Assembly (NCBI GenBank): GCA_030691075.1
Contig: JAUYFI010000054.1
Location: forward strand, 1-48,463
Length of the DNA stretch: 48,463 nucleotides
Source of the DNA: Sulfurisoma sp.
Lineage (GTDB): Bacteria; Pseudomonadota; Gammaproteobacteria; Burkholderiales; Rhodocyclaceae
Direction: 5' to 3'
The notes below the pieces were generated by a model. It was not told where the DNA came from, searched no databases, and was given only the letters and a program-made list of their open reading frames with translations. Position numbers and translations under genes: made by a program. This document shows positions 8,545 to 18,366 of this stretch, in pieces. Each line of letters begins with the position of its first letter. Position 1 is the first letter of the stretch.

Positions 8545-9000
8545 ATGAACCCACGCATCCTCCTGCTGCTCCTGATCTCCGTCGCGGGCCCGGCCGTGGC
8601 CGACACCCTCTATAAATGCACCGATGCCGAGGGGCGCACTACTTATACCAACAACAAGGGCAACGCCAAGGCCTGCACTGTTCTCTCGCGCGACCAGCCG
8701 GTGTCGAGTTTTTCCGCGCCCAAGACCAAGGCCAGCACGCCGACCCCCGGCGACTTCCCCAAGGTCGGCGCTGGCGAGCAGAAGGCGCGCGACGGCGACC
8801 GCCGCGTCATCCTCGACCAGGAGCTGGCGACCGAACAGAAGAGCCTCGACGACGCCAAAAAAGCCTTGGCGCAGCAGGAAACCGCGACATCGGGCGATCC
8901 GGCCAAGACCCCGGAACGCCTCAAGCCCTACCGGGACACGGTGCAACTGCACGAGCGCAATGTCGAAGCACTCAAGAAAGAAATCGGCAATCTCAAGTAA
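8545..9000 (+). CDS. Exported DUF4124-domain protein
   Basis: A 151-residue protein with a signal peptide (MNPRILLLLLISVAGPAVA), then the short DUF4124 motif LYKCTDAEGRTTYTN and a charged, probably coiled-coil tail (DQELATEQKSLDDAKKALAQQE). Its location between glnA and ntrB is typical of this group of betaproteobacteria; its function is unknown. ATG 8545 is chosen because an upstream in-frame ATG lies inside the glnA terminator. A type A repeat at 8761 encodes KVGAGE in the low-complexity linker at residues about 73-78. Confidence 0.8.
   Translation: MNPRILLLLLISVAGPAVADTLYKCTDAEGRTTYTNNKGNAKACTVLSRDQPVSSFSAPKTKASTPTPGDFPKVGAGEQKARDGDRRVILDQELATEQKSLDDAKKALAQQETATSGDPAKTPERLKPYRDTVQLHERNVEALKKEIGNLK
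8761..8777 (-). repeat. Dispersed coding repeat, type A (in DUF4124 gene)
   Basis: AAGGTCGGCGCTGGCGA differs by one base from the reverse complement of the type A word over 17 positions. It is read as K-V-G-A-G-E in the linker after the DUF4124 motif. Confidence 0.6.
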
Positions 9001-9035
9001 GCCCATGGCGTGCTTCTTGCTGGATCGAAACCGGC

Positions 9036-10117
9036 ATGAGCACCCACGAACCACCCATCGATGAGTTTGCCGGACTGGACCTGCTGTCCTCGGCCGTCAT
9101 CCTGCTCGACGGTCAGCTGCTGATCCGTCACCTCAACCCCGCGGCCGAGAACCTGTTTTCCGCCAGCCAGCGCGTCTGGCTCGGCCGGCCGCTGGCGCAG
9201 CTGTTCGGCACGCCCGTCGCGCTGACCGAAGCGCTCGACAACGCGCTCAGGAACAACTGGAGCTACACCGGCCACGGCGTGCCTCTGCAGCGTAGCGAGT
9301 CCGTGGTTCTGCACCTCGACTGCACGGTGACGCCGATCGAGACCGCGCAGGCGCGCCTGCTGCTCGAATTTCGCCCCATCGACCACCAGCTCAAGGCCGC
9401 GCGCGAGGAGCGCGAAGCCGTGCAGCAGCAGGCCAATCGCGATCTGATCCGCAACCTCGCCCACGAGATCAAGAACCCGCTCGGCGGCATCCGCGGCTCG
9501 GCGCAGTTGCTCGAACATGAGCTCAACGCCCACGACAACGCGCCGCAGCTCAAGGAATATACCCAGGTCATCATCAAGGAGGCTGATCGTCTGCAGGACC
9601 TGATGCGGCGGCTGCTGTCCTCGCACCGGGCGATGCAGCCGGCGCAGGCCAATATCCACGAACTGCTCGAGCGCGTGCGACGGCTGATTCACGCCGAGTT
9701 CGCCGGGGTCAAGGTGGAGCGCGACTACGATCTTTCGCTGCCCGAGATTACCGGCGACCGCGAGCAGTTGATCCAGGCGGTGCTCAACATTGTCCGCAAC
9801 GCGGCGCAGGCCATGAAGGGCGAAGGCGAGATCACCCTGCGCACCCGCGTCATCCGCCAGGTCACGCTGGCGAAAAAGCGCTACCGCCTGGCACTCGAAT
9901 TGCAAGTAATCGACAATGGCCCCGGCATCCCCGAGGACATGCGCGACAAGATCTTCTATCCGCTGGTCTCGGGGCGCCAGGACGGCAGCGGCCTCGGGCT
10001 GACGCTGGCGCAGAGCTTCATCCAGCAGCATCATGGCAGCATCGAGGTCGAGTCCAAGCCGGGACGCACCTGCTTCACCCTCCGCTTGCCGATAACGAAC
10101 GGGCAAAAGAACGAATC

Positions 10118-10121
<4 letters not shown>
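9036..10121 (+). CDS. glnL: Nitrogen regulation sensor histidine kinase NtrB (GlnL)
   Basis: A 361-residue soluble kinase/phosphatase that controls NtrC according to PII status. An N-terminal PAS-like domain (about residues 15-110, LLDGQLLIRHLNPAAENLF) is followed by the HisKA box RNLAHEIKNPLGGIRGSAQ with the phosphorylated His near residue 148. The ATPase has N (NIVRNAAQAM), G1 (DNGPGIPEDM) and G2 (SGLGLTLAQ) boxes. The start at ATG 9036 gives the standard NtrB N-terminus. It overlaps glnG by ATGA, so the two are translationally coupled. Confidence 0.95.
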
Positions 10122-11512
<1,391 letters not shown>

Positions 11513-11704
11513 GGTGGCGGCCCGCCCCCTCGCGGGGGGGGGGGGAAGCCCGCAAACTCGCTGCGCTCGGTAACTCGGGGGAGCGATCATCGATCGCCCG
11601 AGCGGATTGCGGCTCCGCCGCGTGCCGCGTTTCCTCGGGGCGGCCCTTCGGAAACGCCGCGATTGGCCGTGGCCGTTCTTTCCCGCAACCTATAATCGGC
11701 CATC
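11513..11704 (+). repeat. GC-rich intergenic repeat cluster between ntrC and birA
   Basis: This 192-bp gap holds a G12 homopolymer (11534-11545) preceded by CCCCCTCGC, a GCTGCGCTCGGTAACTCGGG segment, and a stem GCGTTTCC (11627-11634) / GGAAACGC (11650-11657). The CCCCCTC...GGGGG plus CTCGCTGC composition recurs at 14357-14417. It looks like the dispersed CCCCCTCGGGGGC-type intergenic repeats common in betaproteobacteria. I see no ORF with coding character here. Confidence 0.55.
11691..11696 (+). promoter_or_regulatory. Consensus -10 box 8 nt before birA ATG (possible leaderless transcript)
   Basis: A perfect TATAAT ends 8 nt before the birA start, with no Shine-Dalgarno sequence between them, so transcription would begin at or within a base or two of the ATG. 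No convincing -35 is visible at 16-18 bp. Confidence 0.45.
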
Positions 11705-12484
11705 ATGGCCAGCCAAACATTCTCGATTTCCGCCATCGCCGCCGCCCTCGGCGGCGCGGCCTGTCGTTTCGACATCGACGTGCTGGCCGAGTGCGGCTCG
11801 ACCAATGCCGAGTTGTTGGCCCGCGCCGAGCGCGGCGCACCGTCGGGGACGGTGGTCGCTGCCGAGCGGCAGACGGCGGGACGCGGCCGCATGGGCCGCG
11901 AGTGGATCGCGGTACCGGGCGACAGCCTGACGTTTTCACTGCTCTGGCGATTTCCCGCCGGAACGAACCCGAGCGGTTTGTCGTTGGCTGTCGGCGTGGC
12001 GGTGGCGCGGGCGCTGCAAAAAGTCGGCGCTGGCGATACGGTGCTGAAATGGCCGAACGATGTGCTGAAGGATGGCGGAAAGGTCGGCGGCATCCTGATC
12101 GAGCTGCAGTCGGCAACAGCGGCGATCATCGGCATCGGCCTCAACCTGCGCCTGCCCGTTGCCATGCCGGACGCAGTGCGCGCGACCGCCGCCGCGCTCG
12201 ACTTGCCGGTCGATCCGAACGCGCTTCTGGCGACGGTGCTCGCGGAACTGCTGGCGGTGCTCGATGCCTTCGCGGCCGGCGGCTTTGCCGTGCTGCGCGA
12301 CGAGTGGCTCGCGCGTCACGCCTGGACGGGCCAGCCGGTGCGGGTGATCGTGCCGCACGCGGCCGCGATCGAGGGCCGCTGCGCCGGCATCGACGCGGAC
12401 GGTGCGCTGCTGCTGGAGACCGCGGCGGGTATGCAGCGCATTCTCTCCGGCGACGTGTCGCTGCGACTCATGGAGTCCGCATGA
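11705..12484 (+). CDS. birA: Biotin--[acetyl-CoA-carboxylase] ligase (monofunctional BirA)
   Basis: A 259-residue class I biotin protein ligase that activates biotin as biotinyl-AMP and loads it on the carboxyl carrier protein. GRGRMGREWI (ATP/biotin loop), KWPNDVL, GGKVGGILIE and a C-terminal SH3-like segment are visible. The N-terminal helix-turn-helix of E. coli BirA is absent, so it should not act as a repressor. It overlaps coaX by ATGA. A type A repeat at residues about 105-111 encodes KVGAGDT immediately before KWPNDV. Confidence 0.93.
   Translation: MASQTFSISAIAAALGGAACRFDIDVLAECGSTNAELLARAERGAPSGTVVAAERQTAGRGRMGREWIAVPGDSLTFSLLWRFPAGTNPSGLSLAVGVAVARALQKVGAGDTVLKWPNDVLKDGGKVGGILIELQSATAAIIGIGLNLRLPVAMPDAVRATAAALDLPVDPNALLATVLAELLAVLDAFAAGGFAVLRDEWLARHAWTGQPVRVIVPHAAAIEGRCAGIDADGALLLETAAGMQRILSGDVSLRLMESA
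12018..12039 (-). repeat. Dispersed coding repeat, type A (in birA)
   Basis: AAAAGTCGGCGCTGGCGATA (from 12020) matches the reverse complement of the type A word with one mismatch. It is read K-V-G-A-G-D-T, directly upstream of the catalytic KWPND motif. Confidence 0.75.
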
Positions 12485-13209
12485 TCCTGTGCATCGACAG
12501 CGGCAACACGCGGCTCAAGTGGGGGCTGCGCGACGGCGATGTCTGGCTGGTGCTGGGCGCGGTCGCGCATGCCCAGGCCGGTGCCTTGCAGTTGCCGCAT
12601 GCGCCCGTTCGCATCGTCGCCTGCAACGTCGCCGGCGCCGGCGGCCGCGCAGCCGTCGAGGGGTTGGCACGGCGGCTCGGCCTTGCCGTCGAGTGGGTGC
12701 GATCGCAGGCCGCGCGGTGCGACGTCGTCAATCGCTACGAAGCGCCGGAGCAACTCGGCGCCGATCGCTGGGCCGCACTGATCGGCGCGCGCGGGTTGCA
12801 CGCGGGCCCCTGTGTCGTCGTCATGTGCGGCACGGCGACCACCATCGACGTGCTCGACGCCGACGGCGTCTTTCAGGGCGGGCTGATCCTGCCGGGGATC
12901 GACATGATGCGCGCCGCGCTGGCCGACGGCACGGCCGATCTGCCGGTCGCGCGCGGCGAGGTTCGCGACCTGCCGCGGAACACCTTCGACGCCATCGCCA
13001 GCGGCGCCGTCGACGCAACGACCGGCGCCATCGAACGCATGGCGCGCCGTGTCGCCGGCGCCGTCCCACGGGATACCGCTCCGCATAACTTTCTGTGTTT
13101 GCTTTCGGGCGGCGCCGCCGGCGTCATCGCGCCGCGCCTGACATTGCCGCACCGCGTCATCGACAACCTCGTGCTCGAAGGTGTCGCGCGCATTGCGGCT
13201 GCGCTATGA
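12481..13209 (+). CDS. coaX: Type III pantothenate kinase
   Basis: A 242-residue ASKHA-fold kinase for the first step of CoA synthesis. The phosphate-1 motif DSGNTRLKWGL is at the N-terminus, with GADRWAALIGA near residue 98, CGTATTIDVLDADG near 120 and GGLILPG after it. It is coupled to birA by ATGA, a pairing common in betaproteobacteria. The length is normal for the family. Confidence 0.95.
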   Translation: MILCIDSGNTRLKWGLRDGDVWLVLGAVAHAQAGALQLPHAPVRIVACNVAGAGGRAAVEGLARRLGLAVEWVRSQAARCDVVNRYEAPEQLGADRWAALIGARGLHAGPCVVVMCGTATTIDVLDADGVFQGGLILPGIDMMRAALADGTADLPVARGEVRDLPRNTFDAIASGAVDATTGAIERMARRVAGAVPRDTAPHNFLCLLSGGAAGVIAPRLTLPHRVIDNLVLEGVARIAAAL

Positions 13210-13243
13210 TGGTTATTCCCTTCCGCACCCCGAGGAGCTTGCC

Positions 13244-14356
13244 ATGGCCCTGATGGATTTCATCAAGAAACAGTTCATCGACATCATTCAATGGACCGAG
13301 GACGACGGCGAAACCATGGCCTGGCGCTTCCCCATGGCCGACTTCGAGATCCAGTACGGCGGCTCGCTCACCGTGCGCGAATCGCAGATGGCGGTGTTCA
13401 TCAACGAGGGCAAGGTGGCCGACGTCTTCGGCCCCGGCATGCACAAGCTCACCACGCAGACGCTGCCGGTGCTCACCTACCTGCAGAACTGGGACAAGCT
13501 GTTCGAGTCGCCCTTCAAGTCCGACGTCTATTTCTTCAGCACCAAGGCGCGGCTCGACCGCAAGTGGGGCACGCCCAACCCGGTGACCATCCGCGACAAG
13601 GATTTCGGCATGGTGCGGCTGCGCGCCTTCGGCATCTACGCCTACCACCTGATCGATCCCAAGCTGTTCCACACCACGATCTCGGGCGTGGTGGAAAGCT
13701 ACAGCAGCGAACAGCTCGAGAGCCAGTTGCGCAACACCATCGTCGGCCATATCAGCGATATCTTCGGCGAATCGGGCGTGCCCTTCATCGACATGGCCTC
13801 GAACCAGGTCGAGTTTGGCAACGCGCTGAAAGCCAAGATGGACCCGATGTTCGCCGGCTACGGCCTCGCCCTCGACAGTCTCAACGTGCAGAACATCTCG
13901 CTGCCCGAAGAGTTGCAGGCCATGCTCGACAAGCGCATCGGCGTGAACATGATGGGCGGCATGGGCGAGTACACCCGCTTCCAGACCGCCGAGGCGATCC
14001 CGCTGGCGGCGCAGAACGAAGGCGGCCTGGCCGGGCTCGGCGCCGGCATCGGCGTCGGTTTCGGTGTCGGCCAGCAGGTCGCCGCGAGCATGGCGCAGTC
14101 GCTCAATCCCATGGGCGGTGCGCCGGGCGCTCCCGGCGCCGTTGCCGGCGCGCAAAGCGCCAATCCCGGCATGCAGAGCACGCCAGTCCCACAGGGATTC
14201 CCTCCGGTCACGCCGACTTCCGCTCCCGCCGCCCCGGTCTCCGCCGACGAAGTCATCGCCACCATCGAGAAGCTCCATGGCCTGGTCGGCAAGGGCATTC
14301 TGTCGCAGGCGGAGTTCGAGGCCAAGAAAGCCGAGTTGATGAAGAAGCTCGCGTAA
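13244..14356 (+). CDS. SPFH/band-7 domain protein with C-terminal SHOCT-like helix pair (YdjI type)
   Basis: A 370-residue protein. The SPFH-type core spans about residues 10-250 (LTVRESQMAVFINEGKV, YFFSTKARLDRKWGTPNPV, ESYSSEQLESQLRNTIV). A Gly/Ala-rich stretch follows (GLGAGIGVGFGVGQQV), then a Pro-rich linker carrying a type C repeat (residues about 313-325), and a terminal SHOCT-like motif (EKLHGLVGKGILSQAEFEAKKAEL). CGAGGAG lies about 7 nt before the ATG. It is the first gene of a run with DUF4178, DUF350 and an aminopropyltransferase-like gene, suggesting a membrane-associated complex. Function is inferred only. Confidence 0.85.
   Translation: MALMDFIKKQFIDIIQWTEDDGETMAWRFPMADFEIQYGGSLTVRESQMAVFINEGKVADVFGPGMHKLTTQTLPVLTYLQNWDKLFESPFKSDVYFFSTKARLDRKWGTPNPVTIRDKDFGMVRLRAFGIYAYHLIDPKLFHTTISGVVESYSSEQLESQLRNTIVGHISDIFGESGVPFIDMASNQVEFGNALKAKMDPMFAGYGLALDSLNVQNISLPEELQAMLDKRIGVNMMGGMGEYTRFQTAEAIPLAAQNEGGLAGLGAGIGVGFGVGQQVAASMAQSLNPMGGAPGAPGAVAGAQSANPGMQSTPVPQGFPPVTPTSAPAAPVSADEVIATIEKLHGLVGKGILSQAEFEAKKAELMKKLA
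14181..14219 (+). repeat. Dispersed coding repeat, type C (in SPFH gene)
   Basis: It begins CGCCAGTCCCA and ends GGTCACGCCGACTT, with the 11-bp palindrome AGGGATTCCCT between. It is read T-P-V-P-Q-G-F-P-P-V-T-P-T. It differs at only a few positions from the copy at 24111-24155. It shares its end words with types A and B and is 24 bp longer than A over the common span. Confidence 0.75.
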
Positions 14357-14417
14357 TGCCCCCCCCCGCTCGCAACACCCGCTCGCTGCCCCCCTCGGGG
14401 GCGTAGGCCGGCCTCGC
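14357..14417 (+). repeat. GC-rich intergenic hairpin repeat between SPFH and DUF4178 genes
   Basis: The gap contains CCGCTCGCTGCCCCCCTCGG and the perfect stem GCCCCC/GGGGGC (14389-14403). Sequence and composition match the repeat cluster at 11513-11704. It may act as a weak terminator or mRNA-processing hairpin inside the operon. Confidence 0.5.
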
Positions 14418-16319
14418 ATGGCCAAGACAGCCCGCTGCCCCTCCTGCGGGGCGACGGTCGAGTTCAAGTCGGTCGTCTCCGTCCTGGCGGTCTGCGACTA
14501 CTGCCAGAGCACGCTCGTCCGTCACGGCGAGGAGATCGAGAACCTCGGCAAGATGGCCGAGCTGATCGAAGATCGCAGCCCGTTGCAGCGCGGCGCCGAG
14601 GGGCGCTGGCAGGGCCTCCATTTCGGCCTGATCGGCCGCATCCAGTTGCGCCATGAGCAGGGCCTGTGGAACGAGTGGCACCTGCTGTTCGACAACGGCA
14701 AGAGCGGCTGGCTGTCGGAGGCCGGCGGCGAGTATGTGATGTCGGCGCCGCTGCGCGTGACCGAGCCGCTGCCGGCCTTCGCCGACATCGCGATCGGGCA
14801 GAGTTATGTCATTGCCGATCACAGCTTCTCCGTCACCAACATTCTCACGGCCGAATGCGTCGCCGGCGAGGGCGAACTGCCCTTCAAGGTCGGCGCCGGT
14901 TATGCCGCGCCGGTGGTCGATCTGCGCTCCGATTCGGGCGGCTTCGCCACCTTCGACTACAGCGACAGCGCCGAACGGCCGCTGGTGTTCGTCGGCGAGA
15001 GCGTAGCCTTCAAGAGCCTCGCCTGGGCCAACCTGCGCGAGAATATCCCGCTTCCCGAGGTCACCGTCAAGGCCCGCGCCTTCAACTGCCCGTCCTGCGG
15101 TTCGCCGCTGGCGGTGAATCACCAGAACATCGAGACCGTCGGCTGCGGCAGTTGCGGCGCGGTGCTCGACACCCGCCACGAGACGGTGGCGTTGCTGGCC
15201 ACGGCCACCGCGGCGGTCAAGCAGCCGCGCCTGCCGCTGGGCACCCAGGGCACGCTGCGCGGCGACAAGGTGGAAGTGATCGGCTACATGAAGCGCTGCA
15301 TGAAGGCCGACGGCGTCGAGTACTGCTGGGACGAGTATGTCTGCCTCGGCGCCGACGCCAAGCCGGTCTGGCTCACCCAGTACGACGGCCATTGGAACAT
15401 CGCGCGCGTCGTCAATCGCGCGGTGCGGGCGGTGGGCGACGTGCGCTTTGATTCCGAGGATTACAAGCACTTCCAGGGTTACGAGGCTCGGGTGCAGTAC
15501 GTGATCGGCGAGTTTCCCTGGCGCGTCAAAATCGACGAGGCGGCGCGCGTGGACGATTACGTCAGCCCGCCGCGCATGCTGTCGCGCGAGCAGACCGGCA
15601 ACGAGGAAACCTGGACGCTGGCGGAATACGTCGAGCCCGCCGAGATCGAGGCCGCCTTCGTCGTCGCCGTGCCGAAGCCCGTCGGCGTCTACGCCAACCA
15701 GCCCAACCCGCACGAGTCGCGCCATCGCGCCGTGTGCGGCTTCTTCTGGAAGCTGGCGCTGGCCGGTCTCGCCGTTCACCTGCTGCTGCTGATCCTCGGT
15801 CCCGGCGGCACGCTGTTCAAGCAGCCCCTGACCTTCGATCCCCAGGACGACGAGCCCAAGCTGACGCGCGAGTTCAAGTTGTCGAGCGACGGCAGCCGGC
15901 TGGAAATCGCTCACCGCACCGGCATCACCAACAATTGGCTGGGACTCAACATGACCCTGGTCAATACCAACACCGGGCAAGCCTGGCAAGAGAGCCGCGA
16001 GATCGCGCGCTACGAGGGCGTCGACGGCGGCGAGAGTTGGTCGGAGGGTTCGCGCGACGACGAGATCGTGTTCGGCGACCTGCCGGCCGGAACCTATGTC
16101 CTAGCGATCGACCATGACATGGACGCGAAGAGCGGCCCGCTGCACAGCGAACTTAACGTGGCTCGCCCCGGCCCGCGCTGGTCGTCGCTGATCCTGCTGC
16201 TGCTGGCGCTGGCACCCTTCCCGATCTGGACGCGCATTCGTCGCGGCAGCTTCGAGGTCAAACGCTGGGCCGAGAGCGATCACCCGATCGTTACCGCCAG
16301 CGACGACGGAGACGACTGA
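14418..16319 (+). CDS. DUF4178 membrane protein with two zinc ribbons
   Basis: A 633-residue protein. It starts with a zinc ribbon (CPSCG ... CDYCQ, residues 8-35), followed by a DUF4178 domain (GRWQGLHFGLIGRIQLRHEQ to LWNEWHLLFDNGKSGWL). A second zinc ribbon follows (CPSCG ... CGSCG, about residues 225-250) and a second DUF4178-like copy (GDKVEVIGYMKRCMKADGVE ... WDEYVCLG). A transmembrane helix is visible near residue 445 (LALAGLAVHLLLLILG), then an exported beta-rich region and a last helix near residue 595 (SLILLLLALAPFPIW). Function is unknown. Its stop shares an A with the next start (TGATG). Confidence 0.8.
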   Translation: MAKTARCPSCGATVEFKSVVSVLAVCDYCQSTLVRHGEEIENLGKMAELIEDRSPLQRGAEGRWQGLHFGLIGRIQLRHEQGLWNEWHLLFDNGKSGWLSEAGGEYVMSAPLRVTEPLPAFADIAIGQSYVIADHSFSVTNILTAECVAGEGELPFKVGAGYAAPVVDLRSDSGGFATFDYSDSAERPLVFVGESVAFKSLAWANLRENIPLPEVTVKARAFNCPSCGSPLAVNHQNIETVGCGSCGAVLDTRHETVALLATATAAVKQPRLPLGTQGTLRGDKVEVIGYMKRCMKADGVEYCWDEYVCLGADAKPVWLTQYDGHWNIARVVNRAVRAVGDVRFDSEDYKHFQGYEARVQYVIGEFPWRVKIDEAARVDDYVSPPRMLSREQTGNEETWTLAEYVEPAEIEAAFVVAVPKPVGVYANQPNPHESRHRAVCGFFWKLALAGLAVHLLLLILGPGGTLFKQPLTFDPQDDEPKLTREFKLSSDGSRLEIAHRTGITNNWLGLNMTLVNTNTGQAWQESREIARYEGVDGGESWSEGSRDDEIVFGDLPAGTYVLAIDHDMDAKSGPLHSELNVARPGPRWSSLILLLLALAPFPIWTRIRRGSFEVKRWAESDHPIVTASDDGDD

Positions 16320-16465
16320 TGGCCCGCCTCTACGCAATCGTCGGCATGCTGGCAGTGAGCGTCCTCGCCTGGGCCGACTATCGCGGCACCGGCCTGTTCG
16401 ACGACATGGCGCAGTCGCAGCCGAACCGCCTCAACCCCTCGCAGCGCAGCACCTTTCACAAGTAA
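16319..16465 (+). CDS. 48-residue membrane-anchored small protein of the SPFH/DUF350 operon
   Basis: ATG 16319 shares its A with the preceding TGA; the frame ends at TAA 16463-16465. The product starts MARLYAIVGMLAVSVLAWAD, a single hydrophobic helix, then a short polar tail rich in Q, N and S (FDDMAQSQPNRLNPSQRSTF). It is tightly placed between the DUF4178 and DUF350 genes, which supports it being real. No family name comes to mind. Confidence 0.65.
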   Translation: MARLYAIVGMLAVSVLAWADYRGTGLFDDMAQSQPNRLNPSQRSTFHK

Positions 16466-16496
16466 GCCTTAGTCACCCCAGCCAACGGAGACAGCC

Positions 16497-16715
16497 ATGA
16501 TGGAACTTTTCAATCCCAAGATTTTCTTCAATTCGCTGGTCTATTCCATCCTCGGCGTCATCGTCTTCTGGATCTCGTTCATCATCATCGACAAGCTCAC
16601 GCCCTACGACCTCTGGGGCGAGATCGTCGAGAAGAAGAACCAGCCGCTGGCCACGGTCGTTGCCGCGATGTGCCTGGGCATTGCCATCGTCGTCGCCGCC
16701 GCGATACATGGCTGA
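16497..16715 (+). CDS. DUF350 inner-membrane protein (YjfL-like)
   Basis: A 72-residue protein with two transmembrane helices (FFNSLVYSILGVIVFWISFI and TVVAAMCLGIAIVVAAAI) around the conserved loop DLWGEIVEKKNQPLA. This is one DUF350 unit; many family members have two. CGGAGA lies about 8 nt before the ATG. It overlaps the aminopropyltransferase-like gene by 8 bp. DUF350 genes often travel with polyamine-related and membrane-stress genes; the role is not known. Confidence 0.88.
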   Translation: MMELFNPKIFFNSLVYSILGVIVFWISFIIIDKLTPYDLWGEIVEKKNQPLATVVAAMCLGIAIVVAAAIHG

Positions 16716-18249
16716 TGACGGCGTGGACGCCGCTGCGCGTCCAGCGCGATTGCAGTTCGCCCTGCTGGCGTCGGTCTTCGTCGTCGCCGCCTGCGGGCTC
16801 GCCTACGAGCTCATCGCCGGCGCGCTCGCCAGCTACCTGCTCGGCGATTCGGTCACCCAGTTTTCCACCGTCATCGGCGCCTACCTCTTCGCCATGGGCG
16901 TCGGCTCGTGGCTGTCGAAATACGTCGAGCGCGATCTCGTCGGCCGCTTCGTGCAGATCGAGATTGCCGTCGGCCTCGTTGGCGGTTTCACGGCCGCCGC
17001 GTTGTTCGTCGCTTTCGCCGCAAACCTCGGGCCGTTCCGGGTGCTGCTCTACGGCGCGGTGTTCGCGGTCGGCGTTCTGGTCGGGTTGGAAATCCCGCTG
17101 GTGATGCGCATCCTCAAGCGCGACGTCGCCTTCAACGAGCTCGTCGCCAGGGTGCTGTCCTTCGACTACCTCGGCGCCCTGGCCGTCTCCATCCTCTTCC
17201 CGCTGCTGCTGGCACCGCACCTGGGGCTGGTGCGCACCGGTTTTCTCTTCGGCCTGCTCAACGCCGCGGTGGCGCTGTGGGCGCTTTACCTGTTTCGGGA
17301 GCAACTGGCGCGCCGCACCGGGCTGCTCGCCGCCGGGCTGGCGAGCGTGGTTCTGCTCGCCGGCGGTTTCGCCGGCGCCGGCCAACTGACGACGATGGCC
17401 GAAGGCTGGATCTACGCCGACGACATCATTCACGCCGAGACCACGCCCTACCAGCGCATCGTCGTCACGCGCTGGCGCGACGACGTGCGGCTCTTCCTCA
17501 ACCAGAACCTGCAATTCTCGTCCAAGGATGAATACCGCTACCACGAGGCGCTGGTGCATCCGGGCCTGGCCGGCATGGCTCACGCCCGCCGCGCGCTGGT
17601 GCTCGGCGGCGGCGACGGCTTCGCCGTGCGCGAGATCCTCAAATATCCGAACATCGAATCGGTAACGCTGGTCGATCTCGATCCGGCGATGACGCGGCTG
17701 TTTTCCTCGGCGTCGTTGCTGCGACAACTCAACGACGACGCGCTCAATTCGCCGCGCGTGAAGATCGTCAACGCCGATGCCGCGCGCTGGCTTGAAACGA
17801 ACGACGCCAGCTTCGACTTCATCGTCGCCGACTTCCCCGACCCATCGAACTACAGCATCGGCAAGCTCTACTCGGCGCCGTTCTACCGCCTGCTGACGCG
17901 CAGCCTCGCGCCGCACGGCCGCCTCGTCGTGCAGGCCACCTCACCCTTCCATGCGCGGCAATCGTTCTGGACGGTGGTCGCCACGCTCGCGGATGCCGGC
18001 CTCAAGACCGTGCCCTACCACGCGCTGGTGCCGTCCTTCGGGGAGTGGGGTTTCATCCTCGCCGCGCGCGAGTCCTACCGGCCGCCGGAAACCTACCCCG
18101 TGGCGTTGCGCTTCCTGACGCCGCGGACGACCGCCGCGATGTTCGAGTTTCCGGCCGACATGGCGCGCGTCGATGCCGAAGTGAACCGCCTCAACAACCA
18201 GGTGCTGGTGCGGACCTTCGAGTCCGAGTGGCGGCATGTGGTGCGGTGA
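16708..18249 (+). CDS. Membrane-bound spermidine synthase-like aminopropyltransferase
   Basis: A 513-residue protein. Residues 1-220 hold about seven transmembrane helices (LLASVFVVAACGLAYELIAG, then VIGAYLFAMGVGSWLSKYVE). Residues 240-500 form a Rossmann methyltransferase-fold polyamine synthase domain with the gate loop ETTPYQRIVV, nucleoside site ALVLGGGDGFAVREILKY, VDLDP and IVADFPDP. The domain suggests transfer of an aminopropyl group from decarboxylated AdoMet, or a related nucleoside chemistry, at the membrane. No speD-like gene lies nearby. The start overlaps the DUF350 stop. Confidence 0.85.
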   Translation: MADDGVDAAARPARLQFALLASVFVVAACGLAYELIAGALASYLLGDSVTQFSTVIGAYLFAMGVGSWLSKYVERDLVGRFVQIEIAVGLVGGFTAAALFVAFAANLGPFRVLLYGAVFAVGVLVGLEIPLVMRILKRDVAFNELVARVLSFDYLGALAVSILFPLLLAPHLGLVRTGFLFGLLNAAVALWALYLFREQLARRTGLLAAGLASVVLLAGGFAGAGQLTTMAEGWIYADDIIHAETTPYQRIVVTRWRDDVRLFLNQNLQFSSKDEYRYHEALVHPGLAGMAHARRALVLGGGDGFAVREILKYPNIESVTLVDLDPAMTRLFSSASLLRQLNDDALNSPRVKIVNADAARWLETNDASFDFIVADFPDPSNYSIGKLYSAPFYRLLTRSLAPHGRLVVQATSPFHARQSFWTVVATLADAGLKTVPYHALVPSFGEWGFILAARESYRPPETYPVALRFLTPRTTAAMFEFPADMARVDAEVNRLNNQVLVRTFESEWRHVVR

Positions 18250-18366
18250 GCCTGGCAGCAACTGGCGCTTGAGCTGGTTAGCCAATGCAACTGCGGTTAT
18301 TGATATGCCGGGCTGCAAGCAAGCCGAAATCGCTTGAACCCCGAATACAACAACAAGGAGACGAGA

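Noticed and set aside
14886..14900. AAGGTCGGCGCCGG in the DUF4178 gene, resembling the type A repeat
   Set aside because: The match ends after about 13 bases. A Lys-Val-Gly-Ala-Gly stretch can arise by chance in GC-rich coding sequence.
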